Assembly: GCF_019320115.1 (NCBI RefSeq)
Contig: NC_089589.1
Coordinates: 24,247,273-24,311,272 of the forward strand
Origin: Miscanthus floridulus
Lineage: Eukaryota; Streptophyta; Magnoliopsida; Poales; Poaceae
Length of the DNA: 64,000 nucleotides
Direction of reading: 5' to 3'
In this document: positions 31,273 through 42,751 of the stretch, one piece after another
Layout: every line of letters starts with the position of its first letter
How positions within the stretch are numbered: position 1 is the stretch's first letter
Translations under genes and position numbers: made by a program
The notes under the pieces: model-generated
Database searches by the model: none
The model's input: only the letters and a program-made list of their open reading frames with translations
Told to the model about the DNA's origin: nothing

Positions 31273-33489
31273 TGGCCCCAGGCGCCTGGTGACACGACGA
31301 CGGGGAGTTTGACCACTCCCAGAACGACGAGCTGCGTATGTGTGGGATGGCCGGAGATGATGAGGACGATGATGTCCATGAGGACGCTGCCATGCTCTTC
31401 GGCCGTTCTACTGTTGATCCCCTTCTCGTCGATGACTCTGACCCCCAGTCGACATGGCTGATGCCGACGGTGGCCAGAGCGAGGTTAGCCCTGTCGGTTC
31501 TAATCGCCCTTCCACGTCTGCTGTCTGGGAGGACTTTGAGAAGCACTACAAAACTGAGAAATGTAGAAAGATCAGGTTTGCTGCCACTTGCCTTCATTGC
31601 CATAAGCGCTACTCTGCTTATTCTGCTCATGGCACTGAGCATCTTACTCGACATCTTACTAAGTGTCCTAAGAAACTTGAGAAGACACGGGGCATGACTC
31701 AGACTCATATTGCTTTTAATTTTGATGGTTCTGTTCGTCGTTGGGAGTACAGTGCTGAGGTAGCTCGTGTTAAACTTGTTCGTATGCTTGCTAGATTGGA
31801 CCTACCTCTTATGATTGGTGAAACTGAGGCATTTAAAGATTATATTAAAACTGCTCATAACCCTAATTTTTCACCAGTCTCTAAGCAAACCACTGGTAGA
31901 GATCTGTTTAAATACTACAATGAGAAACGTGATAAACTGATGGTCTATTTAAAGGATAATGTTGTTTCATCTGTTGCTATTACCTCTGATATATGGTCTG
32001 GAAAGGCTAAAGAAGATTATTTATCTGTTGTGGCTCATTTCATTAATGCTGATTGGCAATTAGAGAAAAGGGTACTTGGTTTAAGGTTGATTGGTGTGTC
32101 CCATAATGCTGAGAACATTGCTGAGCGTGTTGCATCTGTCCTTGCTGAGTATGGTATACTTAACAAGGTTTTTTCTATAACTTTGGATAATGCATCTGCA
32201 AATAAAAATGCTATGGATAAACTGAAACCTATACTTAAAGAATATTTGGGTTCTGATCTATTTTTGCATCAACGATGTGCTTGTCATATTATTAACCTGA
32301 TTGTGAAAGAAGCACTGGCTGCTGTGAATCCTCTCATTGAGGATTTTAGAACAGCAATCTCTTTTATGAACTCCTCTAATCAAAGAATTGTTGCATACAA
32401 GAGTTATTACATTGCTAGTGGTGTTAGACCTAGGAAGTTTGGATTAGACATGGATGTTAGATGGAACTCTACCTACCTAATGCTTAAGCACTTGCTGCCT
32501 CACAAGAGTACTTTCAGTACTTTCATTGAGGCCAATTACCCTAGAGGTTCAGGTAGTGGTTTCCTTTTGACTGATGATCACTGGGCTATGGCAAATAAAA
32601 TCTTGAAATTTCTTGAACTGTTCTATGACTCAACTATTGATTTGTCTGGTGTTTACTATCCTACTTCTCCACTTATGATTCATCATCTTGTTAAGATTGC
32701 TATACACCTGCATAGGTATCAACATGATGAACATCTAAGATCTGTTGTCCAACCTATGATTGACAAATACAATAAGTACTGGAAGAACATACCTGATCTT
32801 TATTCTATTGCATTCATATTGGATCCAAGAGCTAAAATTAAGGGATTTACCAAAGTGCTTAGGAAGTTACATTCTCTTTTTAATATTGACTACACTAATA
32901 AGTTGCTGGACACCAGAGCTCTTCTGTTTAAAATGTATAACAGGTATGATGTAATGTATGGCTCTAATAGGCTGAAAAGGGTTGTTCCTCCATCCCTGTC
33001 TGGTAAGAAAAGAACAGCTTGGGCTGAAATTTATGATGATGAGGAGTTGGATGTTGGAGCTGGCTGTTCTTCCCTCCCTTCTAGTCTTGATCATTCTAGG
33101 AGTGTTTCTGCCACTTCCTTGCTGTAGGCAGCAACTGCTAGTTCTAACTCTAGTGAACTTGCATCCTACCTGGACTGTGACACAGTAAGCCAGTTGGATG
33201 ATGAGTTTGACATCATGCAGTGGTGGCATGAGCACAAGCTTACTTATTCAATACTTTCTGTTCTTGCTAAAGACATTTTGATAGTGCCTATGTAACCATT
33301 TCTTTAGAGTCTACTTTTAGCTTAACTGGCAGGATCATCGAGGAGCGGCGGCGGAGGCTGAACCCTGAAACTGTAGAGGCGCTTACCTGCATCAAGGATT
33401 GGGAGAATGCTGAGACAAGACTGCAGCACATGGTGTAGGACAAGGAGCTGGAAGAGGCCTTTGCTGGTCTTTATCTTGATGTCGACTAG
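31273..33489 (+). pseudogene. hAT (Ac-like) transposase with BED finger, broken
   Basis: An acidic N terminus (frame of 31338) leads into a main ORF 31454-33127 after a one-base shift near 31453. The main ORF shows a BED zinc finger (CLHCHKRY..HLTRHLTKC, about residues 46-71), the RNase H-fold core with TSDIWSG and LDNASANKNAM, the CACHIINLIVKEAL block, and a DUF4413-like region (YYPTSPLMIHHLVKI, FILDPRAKIKGF). After a TAG at 33125-33127 the same frame continues into the hATC dimerisation domain (ELASYLDC, WWHEHK). A shift near 33290 leads to ESTFSLTGRIIEERR, and a further TAG near 33436 precedes the end. Catalysis is cut-and-paste transposition with 8-bp TSD. Four breaks make this copy non-autonomous. 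Confidence 0.93.
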
Positions 33490-36342
33490 TTCACTTTCCA
33501 TTTATGTAATGGTTCTGTAATAACTGAGACTTGAACTTATGGTGATGGATGTAATGAACAATTAATCTAGGTGCTGGCTATACTCTTTTCCTGTTTAGGG
33601 TTTCTCACAAGGGTGAGTTTTACCTAAACAGGTTTTTAATGAGGCAGTCATTGCACAGCTCCTACTTAAATTAGTTTTAGTTTCAAAAGTTTGTGTTCTT
33701 TGTTGTGCTGTGTTCTGATCTGTTTTTGATCTTTTGTGAACTTAGTCATTTTAGATCTCTTTGAATTGTTGTGCTGAGTTCATTAAGGGGTTTTGCCAGT
33801 TTAGTGCCTGGGCCGGCACGGGCACGCTGAGCCTGGAGTTGGCACGGCACGACACGGCACGCTCCAGGAATGATAGTGTCGTGCCTGGGCCTGGAGTCGG
33901 GCACGGTGGCACGACACGGTTCATCAGCCGTGCCTAGCGTGCTGTGCCGGGGCGGGCTAGTGCCGTGTAGTGCCGTGCCGGCACGTTTGGAAAACTATAT
34001 GCTAAGGTTTGTATCGAACTGTCAGTCCCCTTTCATCATACTTGGTCTCTCAAAACCGATAGCTAGCATCGCCCAAGAACTCACCATTGGGCATGGGCAC
34101 ATTGCTCCATGGTCTCCCTACATCCTCAATGATTTCTTCCCCTTCCCTCAAGGATTCCATCAATATTGTTCAACCTATATCATGGAATCAGCTTGGGGTG
34201 TTCTGGTTCTCCACAGCGTCATGCCGATTTTGACCAACTAACTAGAAAAGTAAGTAGAGCCTAATTGATAGGTGCGCTAAGCTAAATAGCGCTGCTAACC
34301 TCTGTGTAATTGGCAATAGCCGTAGTAGTGGTAAAAGTGAACATATCATAGCGTTGAACCTCCAAAACCACTACAATGGCGCAAGCATTAGATATCCATC
34401 TTGTTCTATTCTTACACTAGCTTCCTATATATGGCTTCAATATACACCAACAACATTCAAATGGCTGGCCCATGGGGATATTTATATTCCCAACGACTCA
34501 ACTAACTTTTATGCCCATGGGCTGTAGACATAGCTAACACCGAATGATCTATGGAAACAAATGCTCTTCACTAAATCATCCAGCGAGGCATCTGATTGGC
34601 CATTGACACTTGAGCCACTACCACTAGCTCTTATGTCACTAGATCATCCGATGACTTCTCTTTCCCTTCATCCTGTGGATCCAAGTTCTCTTTTGCATGC
34701 CTTTGTCCCACGCCATATCAACTTATGGATTCTCCTTGCCACCACTGGAAAAGCATGTGGTCCTATTTATCATTACTTTAACCTTGTTCAACCCTTATAT
34801 GTTCATCATCGTATGATTCAGTGATGCCTTCATCTCTTCAACTCACAATCCAATGATCCAGTGCATTAAGACTTCTCTTCTGTGTTTGTTCTCCGACATT
34901 CACCGTATGATCCAATGCCCGCTAATCAACTGATCCAATGAGGAATATTTTTGGTGTCTTCTCTTCACCCTTGGATTTGGATTGTACTTCTTCCATCTTG
35001 TTACTTAGTATCTATAGAACCTCTCTAAACATGTCTAACACACTTTGATACATATATTAGTCCTAGTTGTTTAGTTTGTCATCTCAATTACCAAAACATT
35101 TAAGAACATGACTAAGTAGACTCTCTCAGACATCAAAATTTTCCATTGGATATTGTTGAGTTGGTAAGAAATTTCATGACATTATTAGACTTGAATTATA
35201 AACTTCAAATATGCTGAAAATCTTGAATCTAGCAATCATTTGGCTACCGTATTTGTGTGTCCTTTAGCTTTGGGTGTATTTACTCATACTCCTTGTCTAA
35301 TCTTTTGTTTTATAAAAATACCATCAATTTCCTTGTCATGAAAATACTTCTATCATACCTGCAAGATAGTTTAAGTGCGCAAACTACTATCGAGGTGACA
35401 GTTTGGTAGTAGAAGCAATATCCAATCATGTAGAAACAACTTGAGACTTTTTTACTTTGGACTAGATGATTGAGCAAAGATAAAAACAAAACCTAATGAG
35501 TGTAATAAGTGTGTGCAAAAAATGCATGCATGAAAAGTCGAAAGCTTATAAACAAAGACAATGTTTACACCTAGTTCTAAATATGTCTACAACTCAGTTG
35601 TCGAATTTCTTCAGAGCCACAAAGATTTAACAAACAAAAGTCAAAGCACCATGTGATCCCCAAGGTTTAAATTCATCATAGCACAACAATTGTAAACACA
35701 CTAAATAAACTTGTTTGTCCCTGATCTGGTTGAACTTGTTTGGCAAGTTTTGAGATTCTCATCGAGTTGCACAATGGTAACATATTTATACTCCAGGAAC
35801 TTATCTTAAATAGGAGAGGTTGAACTAGTAGGATGAGTTGGAACGATCGAGCTGGGAGGGGAGATCAAACCCAGTTGCCCCACATGTTTTTGCACTGCCT
35901 TATGCTCTCCTTTTGAAATGTGGGTCATTATTTGATTTGAAGCCAATATGGGGCCCCTATTTTGACAACAGTCTTCGGGAATTTTGTGAAAATCCATCTT
36001 ACTCTCAACTTTCTCATTTCTGAGAATTCCGATGTCACTTCATGAATAACCTTCCAAGATTATTTGAGTCCTTGATCAAGGCTTATCTCAAAGCTTCCAA
36101 AATCCAAATATAGAGTACTTTCATTAGGCTTTCATTCTCCATGGATTTGGTCCATGTAGAGCATGAATTTGGATTAAATATAATTGATCTACAATGATAA
36201 AAGTTTGTTTCTTTGAGTGAGGTAAATCCTCTCTTCTACACCTTTCGTTTCATAAAAAATAGAAAAATCAAATATGGAACAAATGTACAAACCATACCCT
36301 AAAATCTACTACATTCCATGGATAACAAAGGTTAGCACGACA

Positions 36343-36364
36343 CCAGGTTGGCGACGGGCTTGTA
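36343..36364 (+). repeat. DMP unit B end, between two insertions
   Basis: CAGGTTGGCGACGGGCTTGTA equals 6280-6300 of unit A (one base differs). It proves that the sequence on either side is inserted into one tandem unit. Confidence 0.75.
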
Positions 36365-36647
36365 CCTTATCAGTGACGCGTGTTCCCGTTTTCAGTGACG
36401 CGTATTCTGAATAAGCGTCACTCTATTTCCTTATCAGTGACGCGTCTTACAGTTATCGGTGACGCATGTTCGCGTTATCAGTGACTCGTGTTCTAAATAT
36501 GCGTCACGGATAGTTTCCTATCAGTGACGCGTTTTTACGCGTCACTAATGTGCCCTTATCACAGACGCAAGAATAGTGACGCGTGTTTTACGCGTCACTG
36601 ATGATGACCCTCTACACGCGTCACTGATAAGGTTTTCTGGCATAGTG
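36365..36647. mobile_element. CACTA-derived MITE with GTGACGCGT repeats, left end truncated
   Basis: About 283 bp filled with TCAGTGACGCGT and ACGCGTCACTGA words in both orientations. The right end reads ACCTTATC.. inverted, then GGTTTTCTGGCATAGTG, i.e. a CACTATGCCAGAAAACC terminus. On the left the match starts only at CCTTATCAGTGACG, so about 15 terminal bases are gone. No coding capacity. Confidence 0.65.
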
Positions 36648-36727
36648 CAAGTGGCGTAAAAAGTACGGAGTGGGCTTATTGGTCCCGGTACTTGACCCAA
36701 CACCCAAGCGACGTATACAGAAATACT

Positions 36728-36841
36728 TACTGTTTGCTTGGCTTATAAGTCGTACTTTTTCAACTCATGAACAATATTTTTCTCTTACAATAAATCAGCC
36801 AACAGAATTTTCAGCCATGACTTATAAACCAAGTGAACATG
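36728..36841. mobile_element. MITE with CTTGGCTTATAAGTC inverted ends
   Basis: TGTTTGCTTGGCTTATAAGTC on the left and GACTTATAAACCAAGTGAACA on the right are inverted repeats of about 20 bp. This is an abundant grass MITE type. The exact ends and TSD are unclear. A related fragment lies at 37525-37605. Confidence 0.65.
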
Positions 36842-36972
36842 GCACTAGTTCTTGGTCCTTCTGCCTGCTGTCAGCCTACCAGGCTGCCACCCAGGGCGCT
36901 GTGTATAAGGCTAGTCTTTCATCCCATTGGACATGGCAGTGTTGGTAACTGTGAATGAAACAAACTCTCTTA

Positions 36973-37155
36973 GGCCAGTCTCAATGGGGATTTCATGGCC
37001 CTGTTACCAATACATCCATATTTTGGAAATAGTGTAGAAGAGTTTCATCTCCATGAAACTCTCTCTACTCCCATGAAACTCTTATCATCTCTCTCTTCAT
37101 CAATAAGTGCCACATCAGCCTATTTAATGCCCATGAAACTCCATTGAGACCGGCC
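36973..37155. mobile_element. Tourist-like (PIF/Harbinger) MITE
   Basis: Termini GGCCAGTCTCAATGG and CCATTGAGACCGGCC with TTA on both sides (36970-36972, 37156-37158), the typical TWA-type target duplication. The 183-bp interior is CATGAAACTC-rich. Confidence 0.88.
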
Positions 37156-37706
37156 TTAGTGAACACTTTCATTTTGCTATTTCATAGGTACTTGTAACAT
37201 TTAATTCTTGTAAGATGCTATGATCAATCGTGTCATATGAACTATGTAGTCATTTTATATTTTTATAAGAACTAGCATATTAAAATATCACACTTCCACA
37301 CAACGTATCATATTAATATTCATCGACATGCTTTGCGCATTTGCCACATCCCGTCATCTAGAGAGAGAAAACAGATGCAAAAGATAAAAAGAATCAAAGA
37401 AATGGAGAAAGATGAGATTTGAGGGCAGAAACAAATCCACATCCATCTGGAGACGGAACAGATCACCGGAGGGATAGGGAGCAGGTGGGCCATGGCGATT
37501 TGACAGCTGCTTTGCGGAAGGAGAAACAAATGCTGGTTTAGTTTATAATTCATATTTTTAGCTAATAAATAATATTTTTCTCTCCTACCCTAGCAGCCAA
37601 ACGAACAGGCGAAAGAAGATCGGCAGCGTGGCATGGGAGTACGTGAACGCAGGCCACCCCGGATCGGACGAAACGAAAGGAATTGGCTCAATGCATGCAG
37701 CTTTCA

Positions 37707-37948
37707 GGCTGCGTTTAGTTTCCAAAAAGAAAGTTTTTCAAAAAATATTACAGTAGTCATCACATCGAATCTTGCGATACGTACATGGAACATTAAATGT
37801 AGAAAAAAAAACTAATTGCATAGTTTGGTTGGAAATCGCGAGACGAACGTTTTGAGCCTAATTAGTCCATAATTGAACACTAATTGCCAAATAAAAACAA
37901 AAATGCTACCATAGCCAAATTTCTAAATTTCACGAACTAAACCCAGCC
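37707..37948. mobile_element. MITE with GGCTGCGTTTAGTT termini
   Basis: GGCTGCGTTTAGTT and AACTAAACCCAGCC are inverted ends of a 242-bp element flanked by TCA on both sides (37704-37706, 37949-37951). No coding capacity. Confidence 0.85.
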
Positions 37949-38144
37949 TCATTCGTTTTCCAACGCGTGGGAAACAGCGTTAACTCATTTCATGCCCATA
38001 AAACTCCAATCTTCTCTTTCTTCCTCGATGCATGCAAAACAACGGTTTTTACCGATATGTCACCTTATTTAATGCTCATGCTCCCATAACATCCATTGAG
38101 ACGAGCATAAAAGGGCATGCAGTGGATGCACTCGTAGCAGCTTA

Positions 38145-38489
38145 GAGCAAGTATAATAATGCTTACTCAGCCGGCTAAATAGAGCCACGTCAGAAAAATA
38201 GAGTGATTTGGCAGAGAGAGAAAAGAAGAAAGCAAACAGCCGGCGCTTGACTCCCAGCCCGGCTGAATCCACCATGCAGCTTGCTCCCAGCCAGCTGCAG
38301 GCTGTAGGATCGGCGCTTGACTCCCCACCATCCTCGTTCCAGCTGCTGTGATACGTCCACGCATACATAAGCATTAAATACTTACAGTCACTGTTGCAGC
38401 CAATCTATAATATGAGTTGGCTAATAGAATGGCTATAGCTGACATGGCAGGCATACAGCTCGCTGCTGGCTGGGTTATTAACCATGCTC
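38145..38489. mobile_element. Tourist-like MITE in the leader of DMP copy C
   Basis: GAGCAAGTATAATAA on the left and TTATTAACCATGCTC on the right are imperfect inverted ends, flanked by TTA (38142-38144, 38490-38492). It sits 18 bp before the ATG, between the TATA remnant and the start codon. Confidence 0.85.
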
Positions 38490-38506
38490 TTACACACACG
38501 TCAACC

Positions 38507-38577
38507 ATGGCCAATAACCAGCAGTCCAATGACCAGGCCATAATCAAGAACACCAACCAGCAGCAGTCCAGTCACGC
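38507..38577 (+). pseudogene. DMP copy C, first codons only
   Basis: ATG at 38507 (AACCATGG context) follows the CACACACGTC leader seen in copies A and B. About 23 Asn/Gln-rich codons resemble the N terminus of the other copies (TNQxxS), after which similarity ends. No DUF679 domain remains. Confidence 0.65.
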
Positions 38578-41500
38578 GGAAATTCTACCCTTAAGAGCAC
38601 ATGCTCCCAGGCATGCGACCGTTGGATGTGGTTTTGAGATCTGTGCCAACCCTTACAGCACAAATGGTATATATACTGCTCGTATTTTGTATTGAAATAT
38701 TTTCTGGAGACCGTATTCAAGTCTGACAATGTGACAACTTTTTTTTTTGCCTCGCTCCTCTCTCTCACACGACTCACTTTCCCCATCTTCCACTTGTTTG
38801 CTTCCCTTATTTTCTCTCTCCCAAACGCCGCCGCCGCCATGGTACCTTTACGGTCGCCGCTGCCACCGAAGTCGTTGTCCCTACGAGATGTCCCTGGGTC
38901 ATTCTACTGCTGACGTCGCTGAATCATCCGTTTTTCTCTACTGCTCTCGCCCAGATCTTGGGTTACTCTAGGGTTTGTTCAAAATTCGATCTCTCTTTGA
39001 CTTTGCACTTTCTTGATTCAGCTGTTTTTTTTCTCTATTAATGGAGATCCATTTAAAAACGATGGTATACCATACGCATCTACATTGAATCTGCCAAAAA
39101 TACTTGAAGGCATGCATAAATCTATAGACCAGGGTAATCCTACATTCTTTTGTCCACCTACACTGATTTTTTATATATTGTGTAAATCTGTTTCTTGTTC
39201 CTCGTGATGTACACACATGATGGTTTCTCACTTGGATTTTTTTTATATTCAGATTAAGTCCATTAAGAATCGTTCTTATATGTCCTTTTATTTTATTTTT
39301 CTGAAACCAATCCATTTTTTTGTCTGGCCGGATCTGCACATTTATACACCTGCTCATTTTTGTTTGCATTCAGATTTAGTTGCCTTTCACCTGTTTTCTT
39401 ATGGTAAATATTTGATTTAGTAGTACTTGAGCATTGACAGATTAGTGTTAAGGATCATTTTTTTAGATGGTGAGCACGCCTTTTGCTAATTGGGTTGAAC
39501 GCGGGTAAAAAATTAGTCACAGATTAGTGTTAACTGTTAAGGATCATTTTTTTAGATGGTGAGCACGCCTTTTGCTAATTGGGTTGAGTGCGGGTAAAAA
39601 ATTAGTCATAAATAATAGCACCATTGTCATTCAATTTTCTTACTGAAACTCGTCATTCATTTCCCTAAGCTCTAACCTGGAATGTAGCCTAAAGGTTTTA
39701 ATTAGACTTGGCAATGTTTTTCCAAGTTGTCCAATCAGTCCTTAATACTAAAGTGATAGCACCTGATCAATTTTTTTATATCCTTTGTTAAATTCTTGTA
39801 TTTCATAAATATATTTGTTTCTCATTTAGTTGTTGTTTGTGACAACAATTATACTATATACGTCGGACAAGTAGACAGTTATAAACATAGCTCTTTTTAC
39901 CAAGTACCTTTTCTTTTACCTTGTTCCTTTTTTATATCTATGCATCTCAGTGTCACTTGAATACATCTGGTCAACGAAATTACAGGGTGTTAAATTTTAT
40001 ATTTATGTTCATGCTGTATATTTTAAAGTTAGTCAATGCAACAATCGATGATGGGTCTCTTTAATTTAATCAATATAACAATAAAAATGAAACACAGGTA
40101 CCTTTTCTTATAAGGCACACTAGTGGTTTGTTTCTTCCGCTCCGCCTAGAATCCAAATTGAATCGCATTTTCAGTCCTTGGTCTCATTTATTTCTTTGCA
40201 TTGGATTTCCAGTCCTAAATTTGTCAATTATTGGTACCTGCATTTTTCTAGTCCATATATGATGGAGCATGGATGCAGATTTATGGCAGCTCATTCATGA
40301 ATCACGTTTTTTTTCTTAATTTATATTTATCACATTGTAGTTATTCACGGTCTAAAACACATTTCATTTCCTATTTATACTTGAATCACCTCGTGTTCCA
40401 AATAAGTTAATCTGAAAATATTAACATAAGTTTTCGCCTCTATATTTAAGAACACTTGAGTACCGGCCAAACACTTTTACGTACCACTACTTTGAATCAA
40501 TCCTTTTGGACAATTTTATTTAATTGTGCATATTGTTATCAATTATAATTATGTTTACCATATTACCCTTAACAGTCTTGTTTTTCATGGTTATCTTTAT
40601 TTAATTTCTCAAGTTATTAAAGCTAATGTATTCTCTCAAAAATGCTCATATATGTTTATCTTAATTTAGTTGATGTTGTTATTTTGATAAATGCCTAGCA
40701 CTGTGTTGCTGAGTATTTATGTACTTTCAATAAAAAATCTTTTGTACCAAATAAGAACAGATTCAGATTGTTGTACAATTGTTATCATGTTTTAGTAATG
40801 TACCTCTTCTCAACTATTTGCCTATTACTTGGATTTATGTACTTGTTCAGTGGATGTACCTCTTCTCGACAATTCTTTGACTACAACATAAACATCAACC
40901 AGCAGCTTTCTAAATAATATACTTGTTCAATGGATGTAGCACTCGTGTTCTGCCTCCCACTCTTGCATGTCCTATAACAGCTCTGATATGAACCAAGCAT
41001 CGTCCTACACTTCTACTTTTCTATTGTTTCTATCTATAATACCTTTTATGACTGCTGCAAGTAGAAAGCATGTGGAAACCCACAGATTAATGAGTGCTTT
41101 GTGTGTATTAGGAACTGTGCTAAGTGTGTTCAGTATTTAAGAGTGCTAACATCACTTTTAGAGTTTTTTTATGAAGTCTGATAAGCCAGATGATGCAAGG
41201 CTTTTATGATTTGATTTTTCTTTGTTTTGAGTTAAAATATGAACAAAACAGCAATGCACTTTTGACCAAGTCTTAAGTCATGTTCAGGGCCAGATCCTTT
41301 TGTTGATATGAAATGGTATATTCTGCACGGAGATAACTAAAGGGTCTATGCACAATCCTATTTTGATAACTGAAGGTCTCACTATACATTTTTTCATATT
41401 GGCCGTTCAGCGCTGCGATGAAGCTATCCGGCAAAGGAGGTGATCAAGCAAAAATATGATAAGATAAGCAAGGCCAAAATAATTGCAAAGAATGTGTGTA

Positions 41501-42073
41501 CTGCACACATCACGACAAGAACCTGGCATGGATAGTGGTGTTCTGCCTACTAGCTATAATTCTAGAGAGGGTTTACATTTGATTTGTTCTGTTGCACAAC
41601 ATTGGGTGATCATCGCTCTCAAGCACTGATGGTATCTAGCACTATGTATATGCTTTGCGAGGGCCCCTTTTTGTGCAAAATGTGCTTCAAGTATATTTCC
41701 CAAACATCTGGTGCCCTAGGTATTCAACGAATGCAACCTGTACTAGTTCTTTATGATGTAAGCATGGTCTTCTGTACAGATATGTTACCCTAGGCCTGTT
41801 CCAGTATAAATAGGTTGTATCCTCCATACAGTCCGCAAATAGTTCAGCAAATCCAGGTAATAATAGTATCTTAGAGCCAATTGTAGTTTGTTGTAACCAC
41901 CAATTATTGGTTTGACAGGAGGGAGGCAGAATTGAAACTTGCCTGCCTTGTTTGCCAAATCCTCACACGAAGCCGAGCATCTTGATAAAGTGCTAGATGC
42001 TTTGTCCTGTCGTTCCATTTCCATGTGTCATTTGTTCTTTTTACATTTTACTTCTAACATGTTATCATGCACG
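38578..42073. other. AT-rich DNA, no supported gene
   Basis: Near 38750-38960 there is a CT-rich stretch, a GCCGCCGCCATGG start-like site (38830-38841) opening only 24 codons, and TCTAGGGTTTG. This could be the first exon and leader of a lost or captured gene. The rest (39000-42070) is AT-rich with frames under 80 codons and no motif I recognise. Confidence 0.35.
39437..39607. repeat. Tandem duplication of about 85 bp
   Basis: The text AGATTAGTGTTAAGGATC..GGGTAAAAAATTAGTCA occurs twice in a row (about 39440-39520 and 39522-39607), with an extra AACTGTT in the second copy. Confidence 0.85.
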
Positions 42074-42119
42074 CACTACTAGAGAACAGACTTTAGAACG
42101 ATGTTCCAATTTAGCATTA

Positions 42120-42380
42120 GCCTCGGCATTTTTTGCCCCCGGGACTAAAGGACCCTTTAGTCCCGGTTGGTAATACCAACCGGGACTAAAGGTCCCTGCC
42201 CAACGGTCGTCCGCGGGGCAGGGATCTTTAGTCCCGGCTGGTATTACCGACCGGGACTAAAGTCCTGGTTGGTAATAACAACCGGGACTAAAGCTTTTAG
42301 TCCCGGTTTGGGTGACGCCCCGGGAATAAAGATTAATCTTTAGTCCCGGTTTGGACCCCTAACCGGAACTAATTATCCCG
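42120..42380. repeat. Left subterminal array of CACTA element 3
   Basis: Alternating TTTAGTCCCGG and CCGGGACTAAA with GGTTGGTAATACCAACC spacers, each pair able to form a hairpin. A TCTATAATTC box follows at 42380 and may be the element promoter. 42380-42750 is the leader, AT-rich, no gene. Confidence 0.88.
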
Positions 42381-42751
42381 GTCTATAATTCAGCTCATTT
42401 CTTCCTCCCCGAGCCCGAGCCATTCCATTCAAACTCACTGTCTCTGTTCTTCAGCTTGCTGTTGTTCTTGCTCTCTCCCCCTCCATTGGTGTTGCTCTTC
42501 GATTTTGAAGGTAACAAACTTAATCCTCTTATGTTTTGTCAGTAGCTTATCTCATTTTGCGATGTAGATGCATGTGTAACTTTATATGTTGGACTTTATT
42601 ATGATTTTATATGTCATTTTTAGCTCAAAATCACATGATGATTTGCATATATGTTTGGATAAACAAAAGTTAAATTAGTTCATCAAAATCACGTCTCGCT
42701 CGTCCTCGCTGGAGCACGCGCCATCCTCGTCCCTGGTGGCTTACGTGATCT

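Larger units (their letters stand above)
30390..33999 (+). mobile_element. hAT transposon, 3.6 kb, full length
   Basis: Ends TATAAATTTCCAAACGGGCC and GGCACGTTTGGAAAACTATA are imperfect inverted repeats. The flanks carry a perfect 8-bp target duplication TGCTAAGG (30382-30389 and 34000-34007). Both subterminal regions are rich in GGCACGG/CCGTGCC words. It encodes one hAT transposase on the plus strand. The perfect TSD and good TIRs point to a recent insertion, although the transposase is broken. Confidence 0.95.
30273..36342. other. Unclassified insertion of about 6 kb in unit B, itself split by a hAT element
   Basis: Unit A reads directly from GCGCGTAC into CAGGTTGGTGACGGG; in unit B about 6 kb lies between. 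The left part is 30273-30389, with a palindrome GGGAACATGAATGTTCCC at 30324-30341. The hAT element follows, and then 34008-36342, which is AT-rich with no open frame above about 120 codons and no recognisable protein. I could not find terminal repeats or a convincing target duplication. Some text (for example TTTGTCATCTCAATTACCAAAAC at about 35078) has the look of grass LTR-retrotransposon flanks, so a decayed LTR element is possible. Confidence 0.5.
36648..38577 (+). repeat. DMP tandem unit C, a mosaic of remnants and MITEs
   Basis: Pieces matching units A and B are GACCCAACACCCAAGCGACG (36698), the CCAGGCTGCC..GCGCTGTGTATAA promoter stretch (36881-36906), AAAAGGGCATGCAG (38108-38121), and the leader plus start codon (38490-38577). 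The TATA stretch itself is split between 36906 and about 38106. Four MITEs and a MITE-like fragment (37980-38105) lie between. This copy is dead. Confidence 0.75.

Noticed and set aside
30273..36342. Helitron or intact LTR element as the source of the 6-kb insertion
   Set aside because: No TC..CTRR ends with a hairpin at an A/T site, no paired LTRs, and no recognisable reverse transcriptase outside the hAT part; left unclassified.
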